Below, piece after piece: positions 14,235 through 21,653 of a stretch of DNA of 64,000 nt. The position numbers and the translations under genes were made by a program. The stretch comes from a virus, in IMG/VR virus record IMGVR_UViG_3300043444_000196, positions 1 to 64,000 of that record, one strand, 5' to 3'. Below the pieces are notes generated by a model, which saw nothing but the letters and a program-made list of their open reading frames with translations, was not told the DNA's origin and did not search any database. Position 1 is the first letter of the stretch. Each line of letters opens with the position of its first letter.

Positions 14235-14407
14235 ACCTCTCTAATAACTACGTCGCCGTTGGCACGGCAAGCGACGAAGACAATGCACCGTGCGTCGTTA
14301 TTGTCAGCAAGGGCAACTATGTGATGAGCCTGCCCGAGCACGCCGCACGTAAGCTGGCCGACGACATCCTGCGCAACGCAAACTACCTGTGGCCCGTGGA
14401 GAAATGA
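14231..14407 (+). CDS. hypothetical protein (58 aa)
   Basis: ATGA overlap with the previous gene. Beta-type N-terminal half (CVVIVSKGNYVMSL), then a helix EHAARKLADDILRNA. The strand-then-helix order and E-x-A helix resemble the array family, but similarity is too short to be sure. Function unknown. Confidence 0.65.
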   Translation: MNLSNNYVAVGTASDEDNAPCVVIVSKGNYVMSLPEHAARKLADDILRNANYLWPVEK

Positions 14408-14408
14408 A

Positions 14409-14789
14409 ATGAAGAAACTGATTTTGATAAGCGCAGTGGCAGCCGCCCTTGCAGGGTGCGGTCGTGATGCTGATATTGCATCGCGCAACCTATCCCAAGC
14501 TGCGGACATGTTCGAGATCACGCGTCGTGTGGTGTTCTACAACGGCATCACTGGCGAGTACATGCTGACCATCGAGGGCCTGTGTGCACTGGGCAATCAC
14601 GACAAGAGCCGGGAGTTAACGCTCACGTGTAAGACTGGCCCTAGCTCATACAAGAAGCACTTCCTTGGCCTGTCGGATAACGTGACGTACTTTGTGGAAC
14701 AGCTCGAACCTGCGAAGGCTAGCGTGTATCACTACCGTGTGATCTTCAAACCCGCGAGCATCATCCCCGACATCGACGCACGACTGTAA
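14409..14789 (+). CDS. phage beta-sandwich lipoprotein (126 aa)
   Basis: Lipoprotein signal: basic start MKKL, hydrophobic stretch, lipobox L-A-G-C with the acylated Cys at residue 17. The mature part (EITRRVVFYNGITGEYML, LGLSDNVTYFVEQL, YHYRVIFKP) matches a phage lipoprotein family described as a beta-sandwich. It should sit on the outer face of the inner membrane or in the outer membrane. A role in superinfection control or envelope interaction is plausible for phage lipoproteins but unproven here. Confidence 0.75.
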   Translation: MKKLILISAVAAALAGCGRDADIASRNLSQAADMFEITRRVVFYNGITGEYMLTIEGLCALGNHDKSRELTLTCKTGPSSYKKHFLGLSDNVTYFVEQLEPAKASVYHYRVIFKPASIIPDIDARL

Positions 14790-14800
14790 GGAGAAAGACA

Positions 14801-15097
14801 ATGGGCGTTAAACCAAAATTCAGTAAAGACCCGCTCGTAGCAACGTACCGCGATGAGCACACAACACAAGACGTGTATCGCTTCGGGGACAGTGCTGTCG
14901 TCTACCGCAAGGAAGGCTACACCAAGCCCGACACGGCGTCTGTCATCGTTGAGAACACCGGCAACGGGTACATCGCAAGGTTCCCAGCAAGTAACTGCAC
15001 AGAGCAGGACTACTACGTGTGCATGGACTACTCGCAGATGTACGACTTGATTATCGCCATGTCTGCGTTCAAAAAAGACCTTGGGTTTAGGGAGTGA
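14801..15097 (+). CDS. hypothetical protein (98 aa)
   Basis: Strong AAGGAGA before ATG 14801. Mostly beta by composition (DVYRFGDSAVVYRK, NGYIARFPASN), with a C-terminal helix MYDLIIAMSAFKKDLG. Strands followed by one C-terminal helix again resembles the overall build of the array proteins. No domain recognised. Confidence 0.7.
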   Translation: MGVKPKFSKDPLVATYRDEHTTQDVYRFGDSAVVYRKEGYTKPDTASVIVENTGNGYIARFPASNCTEQDYYVCMDYSQMYDLIIAMSAFKKDLGFRE

Positions 15098-15099
15098 AC

Positions 15100-15855
15100 A
15101 TGAGCATTGAAGCAATGAAGCAGGCGCTGGAGGCGTTGGAACGAGCAGAGCGAGACGGGGCGTGGAGCATCGACACAACTAAAGCCATCACCGCCCTCCG
15201 CACCGCCATTGAGCAAGCAGAGAAGCAGGAGCCTGTGTCAAATGGAAAGTTAAACGTGACCTTGCAAGATACCCCAACCGAGATTGAATTGGCGCGTTAC
15301 AAGCGGATGTTTGAGGCTGCGTGTTCTGCACTTGGCGATGTTAGTGAGGCACTTGGCTGCGACCCCAATGAAGGCGGTTCAGAGCCATTGATTGCGGCAA
15401 TTGAAAGACTTAACTCGAGTTCTCGCGAGCCAATTGCTTGGATGGTTTATACGCTTGATGGCAAGTCGGTATTTGTAACAGACAACCCAACAGACTTTAC
15501 TAACGAACATCGTGCATTGCCCCTCTACACCACCCCACCCGCAGCACAGCCAGCACCTGTGCAGGAGCCTGATGAATGGCTTACCGGATGCCCTGAGTGC
15601 GGAATGGACAGCGGTTGTGATTGCGACAGCGGCACATGGAACCCACCCGCAGCACCTGTGCAAGAACACGAACCAGAGAACGAGCCTTTTGTGTCTTTGG
15701 CAAGTGTGCAAAGCGCGGAGCGCGTGGAGCCGGTGGCGCAATCACTGAAAGATGCCGTGTTCACAGTTTTGGAAGGGTTCACACTTCCTCACGATGTGCG
15801 AAAGATTCTTGAAACTGCCTACTACACCACCCCGCCCGCAGGAGAAAAGAAATGA
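15100..15855 (+). CDS. modular phage protein with LYTTPP motifs (251 aa)
   Basis: N-terminal helix pair MSIEAMKQALEALERAE ... ALRTAIEQAEKQEPV, then a central domain, and two copies of a Y-T-T-P-P motif (LPLYTTPPAAQ near 145 and AYYTTPPAG near the end). One Cys cluster, CPECGMDSGCDCDSG, may bind zinc. Modular proteins of this build are common in phages of Burkholderiales, with shuffled parts and unknown function. ATG 15100 is preferred to the GTG six bases upstream because AGGGAG is correctly placed. Confidence 0.7.
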   Translation: MSIEAMKQALEALERAERDGAWSIDTTKAITALRTAIEQAEKQEPVSNGKLNVTLQDTPTEIELARYKRMFEAACSALGDVSEALGCDPNEGGSEPLIAAIERLNSSSREPIAWMVYTLDGKSVFVTDNPTDFTNEHRALPLYTTPPAAQPAPVQEPDEWLTGCPECGMDSGCDCDSGTWNPPAAPVQEHEPENEPFVSLASVQSAERVEPVAQSLKDAVFTVLEGFTLPHDVRKILETAYYTTPPAGEKK

Positions 15856-16109
15856 GCAACATCATCGGACTACCGGGGGTAGTAGCCCCAACACATGGAC
15901 CCAAGGAGGTAGTCATTGACATCCTGCGCAAGATGCTGGAAGACGCAGAGAGTGGGATGCTGCAATCCTTTTACGCCGTCGGCTTTCTCGCAGATGGCAC
16001 ACGCATGACCGGCATTGCGAACACACACCCGAGCGTGTATGAAGTCGTCGGAGGCATCGAGATGCTGAAGATGGAATACATCCACAACCACACAAACTTT
16101 GATTCATGA
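15852..16109 (+). CDS. hypothetical protein (85 aa)
   Basis: Coupled by ATGA on both sides. N-terminal Gly/Pro segment, helix VVIDILRKMLEDAESG, strands SFYAVGFLADGTRMTG, and a final helix. The middle resembles the small phage proteins with a G-x-x-x-D-G-x turn, of unknown role. Confidence 0.7.
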   Translation: MSNIIGLPGVVAPTHGPKEVVIDILRKMLEDAESGMLQSFYAVGFLADGTRMTGIANTHPSVYEVVGGIEMLKMEYIHNHTNFDS

Positions 16110-16501
16110 AGAACCCAAAACGACTAGACCCAACAGGGCGGCGCAGCATCGTCACGAAAGCACCGGGGAAGGTTAACGCTATGGCGTATGCACACCTGAT
16201 GCAGTTGCTGATGCAAGGTACCCGTACCTGCGCCGAACTCGCCGCCGATACTGGTCTGCACGTCATGACCATCTACGACTACACTTACCACCTGCACAAA
16301 GCCAACGTCATCCACATCTGTATGTGGGATGGGACTGGCAGACAGCAGACACGCATCTACATGCTGGGCGACAAGGCAGACGTACCCCGTCCGTCCAAGA
16401 CCCGTCAGCAGATTGCCGAAGAATACCGCGCACGTAAGTCGGCGAAACAACTTTTACAACGTATGGCTGGAGCTACACATGACCTGCAAGTGTCACCCTG
16501 A
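16106..16501 (+). CDS. winged-helix transcription regulator (131 aa)
   Basis: Residues 27-85 form a winged helix: AYAHLMQLLMQGTRTCAELA, turn, HVMTIYDYTYHLHKAN as recognition helix, then the wing VIHICMWDG with TRIYMLG. Typical of MarR-like or phage winged-helix regulators. Basic tail with RARKSAKQLLQRM. Candidate regulator for the early region. Confidence 0.75.
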   Translation: MKNPKRLDPTGRRSIVTKAPGKVNAMAYAHLMQLLMQGTRTCAELAADTGLHVMTIYDYTYHLHKANVIHICMWDGTGRQQTRIYMLGDKADVPRPSKTRQQIAEEYRARKSAKQLLQRMAGATHDLQVSP

Positions 16502-16766
16502 TTCACCGTTCCTTTGGGCTGAGCATCCACGCCCAAGCATCTTTGCGAGCGACCACACATTCAGGCCTAAGTCATCCGACGGCAAGACCATTGGGCAGCT
16601 CGTAACGAGCAGACTGGATGAACGCCGCGCCAAGGGCGAGCTCGTCGGTACCGTCCCCGGCATGTCCAAGAAACGCGAGGAAGAAGTGCTGGCGTATCGT
16701 CTGTTCGGCGTGTACTCCAGAGCCAAGTCGTCTACCAAACCCCAACAGAACAAGCACGAGAAATGA
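16479..16766 (+). CDS. hypothetical protein (95 aa)
   Basis: ATG 16479 overlaps the previous gene by 23 bases. N-terminal MTCKCH with two Cys and a His, an aromatic segment, then a basic helical half (LDERRAKGELVG, MSKKREEEVLAYRLFGVYSR). It may bind nucleic acid. Coupled by ATGA to the next gene. Confidence 0.65.
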   Translation: MTCKCHPDSPFLWAEHPRPSIFASDHTFRPKSSDGKTIGQLVTSRLDERRAKGELVGTVPGMSKKREEEVLAYRLFGVYSRAKSSTKPQQNKHEK

Positions 16767-17080
16767 GAACAGGACTTGTGCGGGACCTGCGTGCAATACT
16801 ACGCAGCCACCCCGACGGACTAACGGTTAGGGAACTAGCCGACATGACAGGAAGAGAAAATGGCAACGTCGCAAAGTATCTTGGCTTCATGCCAGACACC
16901 TACATCGACAGGTGGGAAGGCCCGTCGAAGAAGTACCACGGACAATACGCCGCAGTCTGGTGCATTGTCACCCCGCCAGATAACTGCCCGCATCCAACAA
17001 AAGATGTGGTGGCCGTTCGACCGCGTAGACGGAAAGATTTTGGTGCAGATGCACCGGTCAATAGAGAAACAAACGATTAA
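16763..17080 (+). CDS. winged-helix DNA-binding protein (105 aa)
   Basis: Residues 5-55: LVRDLRAILRSHPDGLTVRE, LADMTGRENGNVAKYL, a helix-turn-helix of the winged type, followed by a wing-like segment DTYIDRWEGPSKKYHGQYAA. Very similar build to the gene at 16106, so the two may be distant paralogues. Basic C-terminus. Confidence 0.7.
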   Translation: MRTGLVRDLRAILRSHPDGLTVRELADMTGRENGNVAKYLGFMPDTYIDRWEGPSKKYHGQYAAVWCIVTPPDNCPHPTKDVVAVRPRRRKDFGADAPVNRETND

Positions 17081-17101
17081 CCAAACAGAGGAAGCATTGC
17101 T

Positions 17102-17350
17102 ATGAAAGAAGGACTCAACGGAACCACTGCCGACGACCTGCAAGTTGGCGGTCAGCACTACAAAGAGATGGGCATCCAGCCTTGGGCTGTGATGGAGGCC
17201 GTGCTCACGCCCGAGGAGTGGGTAGGTTATCTCAAAGGAAACGTAATCAAGTACGGTATGCGCCAAGGCAAAAAGGACAGTGACGACGCTAACAAGGCAC
17301 GCCACTACGCACTGAAGCTGGCGGAGGTGCAACGTGGCAGCAACGCCTGA
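17102..17350 (+). CDS. DUF3310 (SaV-like) protein (82 aa)
   Basis: Shows the conserved pattern of DUF3310: QHYKEMGIQPWAVME near residues 18-32, GNVIKYGMRQGKK near 48-60, and DANKARHYALKLAE. This domain occurs alone in many phages and as part of T7 gp1.7, a nucleotide kinase; the short form has no proven activity. Its place beside replication genes fits nucleotide metabolism. It overlaps the nuclease gene by 17 bases. Confidence 0.85.
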   Translation: MKEGLNGTTADDLQVGGQHYKEMGIQPWAVMEAVLTPEEWVGYLKGNVIKYGMRQGKKDSDDANKARHYALKLAEVQRGSNA

Positions 17351-17723
17351 AGCCAAGGTCAAAGCTAAGATCAAGCTGACCCTGCTGAACCATGGGGCGT
17401 ATCATGTGCTGCCTGTATCAAACGGTATGGGCGCGCATGGCATCCCGGACTTTCTGGTGTGTCACTGCGGACGCTTCATTGGCATTGAAGCCAAGGCCGG
17501 CACCAACCGGCCCACTGACCTGCAGATTTCTAACCTTAGACGGATTGATGAGGCCGGTGGCGTGGCGCTGGTCATCAACGAAGACAACGTGCATGAACTT
17601 GATGGGTGGTTACATGTCCTCAAAATCAACGGAGCAGTCCAATCCAATTACCGACTTTTTGAACGCACACAAGAAGCCGATGGACCCGGAAGCGGCCCGA
17701 CGCTTAAAAAACGTAGAGCGTAA
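17334..17723 (+). CDS. VRR-NUC domain nuclease (129 aa)
   Basis: GTG 17334 start with GGAGGTG upstream. The VRR-NUC fold of the PD-(D/E)XK superfamily is visible: GMGAHGIPDFLVCHCGRF with the catalytic Asp in P-D, then IGIEAKAGTN with E-x-K, then D-L-Q-I-S-N-L-R-R-I and AGGVALVI. The palindrome at 17529-17540 encodes S-N-L-R inside the conserved core. VRR-NUC proteins are structure-specific nucleases; a recombination or branch-resolving role is inferred. The last 30 residues overlap another frame and are not part of the domain. Confidence 0.88.
   Translation: MAATPEAKVKAKIKLTLLNHGAYHVLPVSNGMGAHGIPDFLVCHCGRFIGIEAKAGTNRPTDLQISNLRRIDEAGGVALVINEDNVHELDGWLHVLKINGAVQSNYRLFERTQEADGPGSGPTLKKRRA
17529..17540. 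repeat. palindromic site 15, TCTAACCTTAGA
   Basis: Perfect copy, centre CC, inside the VRR-NUC gene, 4.6 kb after site 14. Confidence 0.9.
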
Positions 17724-17832
17724 GCGCAAAGCGTACGCCAAGAAAACAAACATCAACTGGAGAGAAACCAATGAGCAACCTACGACCCGGAGTGCAGATA
17801 CTGATCGACCAGATGGCGAACAACCCGGATGA
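17614..17832 (+). CDS. possible overlapping basic protein (72 aa)
   Basis: A second frame from ATG 17614 overlaps the VRR-NUC tail by 110 bases and the next gene by 62. It reads MSSKSTEQSNPITDFLNAHK and then a charged helix (EAARRLKNVERKRKAYAKK). Its codon pattern looks protein-like where the nuclease frame has lost its conserved domain. Alternative: it is a chance frame. Both neighbours are better supported. Confidence 0.35.
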   Translation: MSSKSTEQSNPITDFLNAHKKPMDPEAARRLKNVERKRKAYAKKTNINWRETNEQPTTRSADTDRPDGEQPG

Positions 17833-18220
17833 TTTTTTTGGGCCTGTTGGGGAATCCAAGGGCCTCAGCATCCGCCGCAATAAGTTTGCGACATGGGCGT
17901 CCGTCATCGAAAACGAGTTGATTCCCGGTGCTCGACTTGAACGCGAGAAAGAGGGGCGCTCGTATATCTGGTTCCTGTCCGACGAAGAAAAAGCTGCGCT
18001 GGCTGAGGCGTACACCGAGGCCCGAAAGGTGCGGTTTGATGCGGAGATCGTCTTTGCGATGGCGGATAAGCCTGTGGCGGACCCGTATGCAGACATTGGC
18101 TCGGTGTATGCGACAAATTTGGGCGCCAACATAGCCGCGGTCAACGCACAGTACACCAACAACCTGATGGCGGAAAATACGATTGGCGTGGTTGCCAGCA
18201 GCTCTAGGAACTACAAATGA
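17771..18220 (+). CDS. conserved hypothetical phage protein (149 aa)
   Basis: Begins MSNLRPGVQILIDQMANNPD, a start I associate with a family of phage proteins beside nuclease and polymerase genes. N-terminal helical half with FATWASVIENELI and a central acidic helix LSDEEKAALAEAYTEARK; the C-terminal third is low-complexity (A/N/Y/V) and perhaps disordered. Function unknown. Confidence 0.7.
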   Translation: MSNLRPGVQILIDQMANNPDDFFGPVGESKGLSIRRNKFATWASVIENELIPGARLEREKEGRSYIWFLSDEEKAALAEAYTEARKVRFDAEIVFAMADKPVADPYADIGSVYATNLGANIAAVNAQYTNNLMAENTIGVVASSSRNYK

Positions 18221-18258
18221 AAGTTGTGTATACTACGTAAAAATCTACGGAGTAATAC

Positions 18259-18870
18259 ATGCGCCGCATTGACTTGACGGGCCAAATTTTTGGCCGGTGG
18301 ACTGCCCACGAGTATCTTGGGGGGAAGCCTCAAGGTAAGTGGCGTTGTGTATGCAGTTGTGGGGAAACCCGTGCAGTAACCGGGGCGAACTTACGGTCGG
18401 GGCACTCTACGTCTTGCGGGAAGTGCACCCGGTCTGAGCATGCCAGAGCTAACGCTGGGCGTCGGAACTTTCGGGGCGAGAATAACCCACGAGCCCTGCT
18501 TGCAAAACGCAAAGTGGGCGCCGCATACATACCTTCCGATGACGTTTGGTACCGGCGTGCCGCAGGGGTATTCCACTCGGCTCGGCGCAGAGGAATCCGC
18601 GTGGGGTTCTCGACCGCTATGGAGTTTGCGTCCTATGTAAAGTCGATCGCTCCCGCCAAGTGCCCTGTATTCAACCGTCGATTTGTGGACCGTGGCGTAG
18701 GGTTTTCGCCGTGGTCCCCAAGCATAGACAAAATCGACCCCGCCAAAGGGTATGTGCGCGGCAACGTGCAGGTCATCAGCATGCTGGCAAACGCCATGAA
18801 ACGGAACGCAACACCCGCGCAACTTCGGCAATTCGCCGAGTGGGTGTTATCAACAGGAGATACTAAATGA
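18259..18870 (+). CDS. HNH-type endonuclease with zinc ribbon (203 aa)
   Basis: N-terminal zinc ribbon (CVCSCG at about 31-36 and CGKC at 54-57), basic linker, then a C-terminal region with the conserved SIDKIDPAKGYVRGNVQVIS and N-A-M-K pattern of phage HNH nucleases of the homing type. It lies directly upstream of the DNA polymerase gene and overlaps it by ATGA. This is a common insertion place for free-standing homing endonucleases. It likely cuts polymerase genes that lack the insert. Confidence 0.8.
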   Translation: MRRIDLTGQIFGRWTAHEYLGGKPQGKWRCVCSCGETRAVTGANLRSGHSTSCGKCTRSEHARANAGRRNFRGENNPRALLAKRKVGAAYIPSDDVWYRRAAGVFHSARRRGIRVGFSTAMEFASYVKSIAPAKCPVFNRRFVDRGVGFSPWSPSIDKIDPAKGYVRGNVQVISMLANAMKRNATPAQLRQFAEWVLSTGDTK

Positions 18871-20759
18871 AGGTAGTTACGTTCGACCTAGAGTGCTATT
18901 ACGATAGGGAGTACTCTTTATCGCGCCTTACTACGGAGGAATTTTGCCGATCCCCGATGTTTGAAATGATCGGCTTTGCCATCAAGGTAGACGACGGCCC
19001 CACCCAGTGGGTGCCAAAGCCCGAGTGCCGGCAGTTCCTCGAAGAGTTCGATTGGTCCGACGCCATGGTGGTGTGTCAGAACACAGCCTTCGACGGCGCT
19101 ATCTTGAGCTGGCGCTACGGCGTCCAGCCTGCGGTGTGGATGGACATCATGGGCATGTCCCGCGCACTGTTCCCGCATGAGAAGTCCCACAGCCTCAAGG
19201 CGCAGGCCGAACGTCTGAAGATCGGCATCAAGGGCGACGAGGTTAACAACGCAATCGGCAAGCACTACGATGACTTCACACCAGAAGAGCTGCGGCGGTA
19301 CGCAGAGTACTGCGAGCTGGACGTGTTCTTGACCTACCAGTTGTTCTTGGCCTACATGGGCCGGGAGTTCCCCAAGGTTGAGATGAAGCTCATCGACCTG
19401 ACGCTGCGCATGTTCATCGAACCCGTGCTGGAGCTGGACAAGCCCATGCTGGAGCTGCACTACCAAGAGGTGGTAGACGCTAAGGAAGCGTTGCTGCACA
19501 CAGTGCGCGACAAGATGCTTGAGGGGGCCAACCCTGAGGTTGTGCATGCGGTGTACACCGACGGCATGGAGGGTATCAAGAAGCTCCTGATGTCGAATCA
19601 AAAGTTCGCCGACGTCTTGCAGTCGCTGGGTGTAGAACCCCCGACGAAGATCAGCCCCACAACCGGCAAGCTGGCCTATGCGTTCGCCAAGACCGATGAA
19701 GCCTTTAAGGCACTGGAAGAGCACCCGGATGCGCGGGTGCAGACTATGGTTAGCGCGCGCCTCGGGACAAAATCTACCATCGAAGAGACTCGTACGCAAC
19801 GCTTTATTGGTATGGCTGGCCGAGGCAAGTTTCCTGTACCTCTGCGTTACTACGGGGCCCACTCTGGTCGCTGGTCTGGGCAAGACTCTGTAAACCTGCA
19901 GAACCTGCCGTCACGCGGTGCGAACGCAGGCAAGATCAAGAAGTCCATCAAGGCCCCCAAGGGCTACGTGGTGATCGACTGTGACTCCGCGCAGATTGAG
20001 GCCCGTACGCTGGCGTGGCTGGCCGGGCAGGACGATCTGGTGCAAGCCTTCAAGGACAAGCAAGATGTTTACAAACTCATGGCGTCGAAGATTTACGGTA
20101 TCCCGGTTGAGTCAGTCGACAAGACACAGCGACAGGTTGGCAAAACTGTTGTTCTTGGAGCTGGTTACGGCGTCGGCCACAAGAAACTGCAGGCCTTCCT
20201 CAAAACTCAGGCAGGGGTTGAAGTTACGCTTGAGGAAGCCAAGCGCATTATTGACACCTACCGCAGTGCCTCCTTCAAAATCGCAGACCTCTGGGCGAAA
20301 GCGGGGCGCGCGCTCGAAGCGATGCTGACGGGCCAGTCCATGGAGATCGACGCTGTGGGGCTCATCCAAGCGGTTCCCGGCACGGTGCCTATGCTGACGC
20401 TGCCCAGTGGGCTGCACATCCAGTACCCGGACCTCAAGGTCGTTGTCAACGACGAAGGCAAACGTGAGCTGGTCTATAAGTCCAAGGGGCTGCCGGTTAG
20501 AATTTACGGCGGGAAAGCAACCGAAAATATTTGCCAAGCGGTGGCCCGTCAGATCGTGGCGGAGCAGATGCTTCGTATTGCGAAGCGCTACAAGGTGGTG
20601 CTGACGGTGCATGACGCCATTGCGGTGATCGCCCCCGAGGATGAAGCCGAGCAGGCCCAAGCCTACGTGGAAGAGTGCATGAGCTGGAACCCCAAGTGGG
20701 CCGCTGGCCTACCCCTGTCCTGCGAATCCGGTATGGGCGCAAGCTATGGAGATTGCTGA
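18867..20759 (+). CDS. family A DNA polymerase with 3'-5' exonuclease
   Basis: 630 residues. Exonuclease domain: FDLE with D7 and E9, NTAFDGAIL near 70, and Y-C-E-L-D near 145-151. Polymerase domain: RYYGAHSGRWSG near 328, motif A DCDSAQIEAR at about 371-380, motif B from R422 and K426 to Y434, motif C LTVHDA at 579-584. The residue matching E. coli Phe762 is Leu430. No 5'-3' exonuclease domain. It is the replicative polymerase of this phage. An HNH gene sits immediately upstream, and the coding sequence is intact. Confidence 0.95.
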   Translation: MKVVTFDLECYYDREYSLSRLTTEEFCRSPMFEMIGFAIKVDDGPTQWVPKPECRQFLEEFDWSDAMVVCQNTAFDGAILSWRYGVQPAVWMDIMGMSRALFPHEKSHSLKAQAERLKIGIKGDEVNNAIGKHYDDFTPEELRRYAEYCELDVFLTYQLFLAYMGREFPKVEMKLIDLTLRMFIEPVLELDKPMLELHYQEVVDAKEALLHTVRDKMLEGANPEVVHAVYTDGMEGIKKLLMSNQKFADVLQSLGVEPPTKISPTTGKLAYAFAKTDEAFKALEEHPDARVQTMVSARLGTKSTIEETRTQRFIGMAGRGKFPVPLRYYGAHSGRWSGQDSVNLQNLPSRGANAGKIKKSIKAPKGYVVIDCDSAQIEARTLAWLAGQDDLVQAFKDKQDVYKLMASKIYGIPVESVDKTQRQVGKTVVLGAGYGVGHKKLQAFLKTQAGVEVTLEEAKRIIDTYRSASFKIADLWAKAGRALEAMLTGQSMEIDAVGLIQAVPGTVPMLTLPSGLHIQYPDLKVVVNDEGKRELVYKSKGLPVRIYGGKATENICQAVARQIVAEQMLRIAKRYKVVLTVHDAIAVIAPEDEAEQAQAYVEECMSWNPKWAAGLPLSCESGMGASYGDC

Positions 20760-20952
20760 GGAAGCTCTGCGGGACGATCTTGGGATGACCCTCGACGAGT
20801 TCGAGGGTGCCTACGCTATGTTCCGTGTTGGCGCCGACGTTGGGGAGCTGGCAAAGACCTTCAAGTGCAACACCATGTCGCTGAGTTGGTTCTTCATTAT
20901 GCGCGGCGCCGGGGACGACGAACGCCCCCCGCACTGGCCGGGGGTGGAGTAA
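20746..20952 (+). CDS. small acidic protein (68 aa)
   Basis: Starts 14 bases inside the polymerase gene. Acidic N-terminal half with two helices (EEALRDDLGMTLDEFEGAYA), then a segment GELAKTFKCNTMSLSWFF that could be a helix-turn-helix. Small proteins of this kind follow polymerase genes in many phages; role unknown. Confidence 0.65.
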   Translation: MEIAEEALRDDLGMTLDEFEGAYAMFRVGADVGELAKTFKCNTMSLSWFFIMRGAGDDERPPHWPGVE

Positions 20953-20987
20953 ACTCGGGGTTGGCAAATCAACTCACGGTTCTTTCT

Positions 20988-21653
20988 ATGGCACTCGCAC
21001 ATTCCTACTCCGCAATCAAAGACTTTGAGGGCTGCCCCCGGCGCTACAACGAAGTCCGTATTCTCAAAAAATTCAAGCAAAAAGACACAGAAGCAACCCT
21101 CTATGGAACAGCAGTACACAAAGCCTTTGAGGACTTTATCCAATCCAACACCCCACTGCCAGCAAGTTTTGAGGCGTACCGCAAATTCGTGGAACCTCTT
21201 GCTGCCCTCGACGCCGACATCCGGTGCGAGGAAAAAATGGGTATCCGAGCAGACTTTACGCCGTGTGGCTTTTTTGACAAAGACGTATGGTTCCGAGGAA
21301 TCCCGGACTATCTTGCCATCTCTCGTAACGGGAAAGTGGCGCGGGTAGCAGACTACAAAACCGGCAAGTCCAGCCGCTATGCAGACACCGCACAGCTCGA
21401 ACTGATGGCCGCCATGGTGTTCATCCACCACCCGGAGGTTGAGAAAGTCAAGGGTGCCCTGCTGTTCGTAGTGGTTGGCGACATCATCAAGTCTGAGTAC
21501 ACTCGGGATCAACTGCCCGAAATCCTGTCGAAATGGGCCGGCAGGGCCTCAGCTATCGAGAGTGCATTGGAAGTGGGCGTCTGGAATGCCCGCAGTTCTG
21601 CCCTCTGCAAGTTCTGCCCAGTCTCTTCATGTGAGCACCATCATGGCAACTAA
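20988..21653 (+). CDS. Cas4/RecB-like PD-(D/E)XK nuclease (221 aa)
   Basis: ATG 20988; no clear Shine-Dalgarno. H44 in GTAVHKAFEDF, D107 in GIPDYLAI and D122/K124 in ADYKTGK form the catalytic set of the RecB nuclease family. C16 near the N-terminus together with C207, C210 and C215 reproduces the cysteine arrangement that holds an iron-sulfur cluster in Cas4 and AddB. It likely acts as a DNA exonuclease in replication or recombination. It stands alone, without Cas genes. The N-terminal extension from 20865 is rejected because it overlaps the previous gene. Confidence 0.85.
   Translation: MALAHSYSAIKDFEGCPRRYNEVRILKKFKQKDTEATLYGTAVHKAFEDFIQSNTPLPASFEAYRKFVEPLAALDADIRCEEKMGIRADFTPCGFFDKDVWFRGIPDYLAISRNGKVARVADYKTGKSSRYADTAQLELMAAMVFIHHPEVEKVKGALLFVVVGDIIKSEYTRDQLPEILSKWAGRASAIESALEVGVWNARSSALCKFCPVSSCEHHHGN

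Noticed and set aside
18192-18234. Promoter before the HNH gene at 18259
   Set aside because: TATACT at 18229 is a fair -10, but no -35 box lies at a usable distance.
18918-19883. 321-codon - strand frame inside the DNA polymerase gene
   Set aside because: Shadow of the polymerase, whose motifs are complete.
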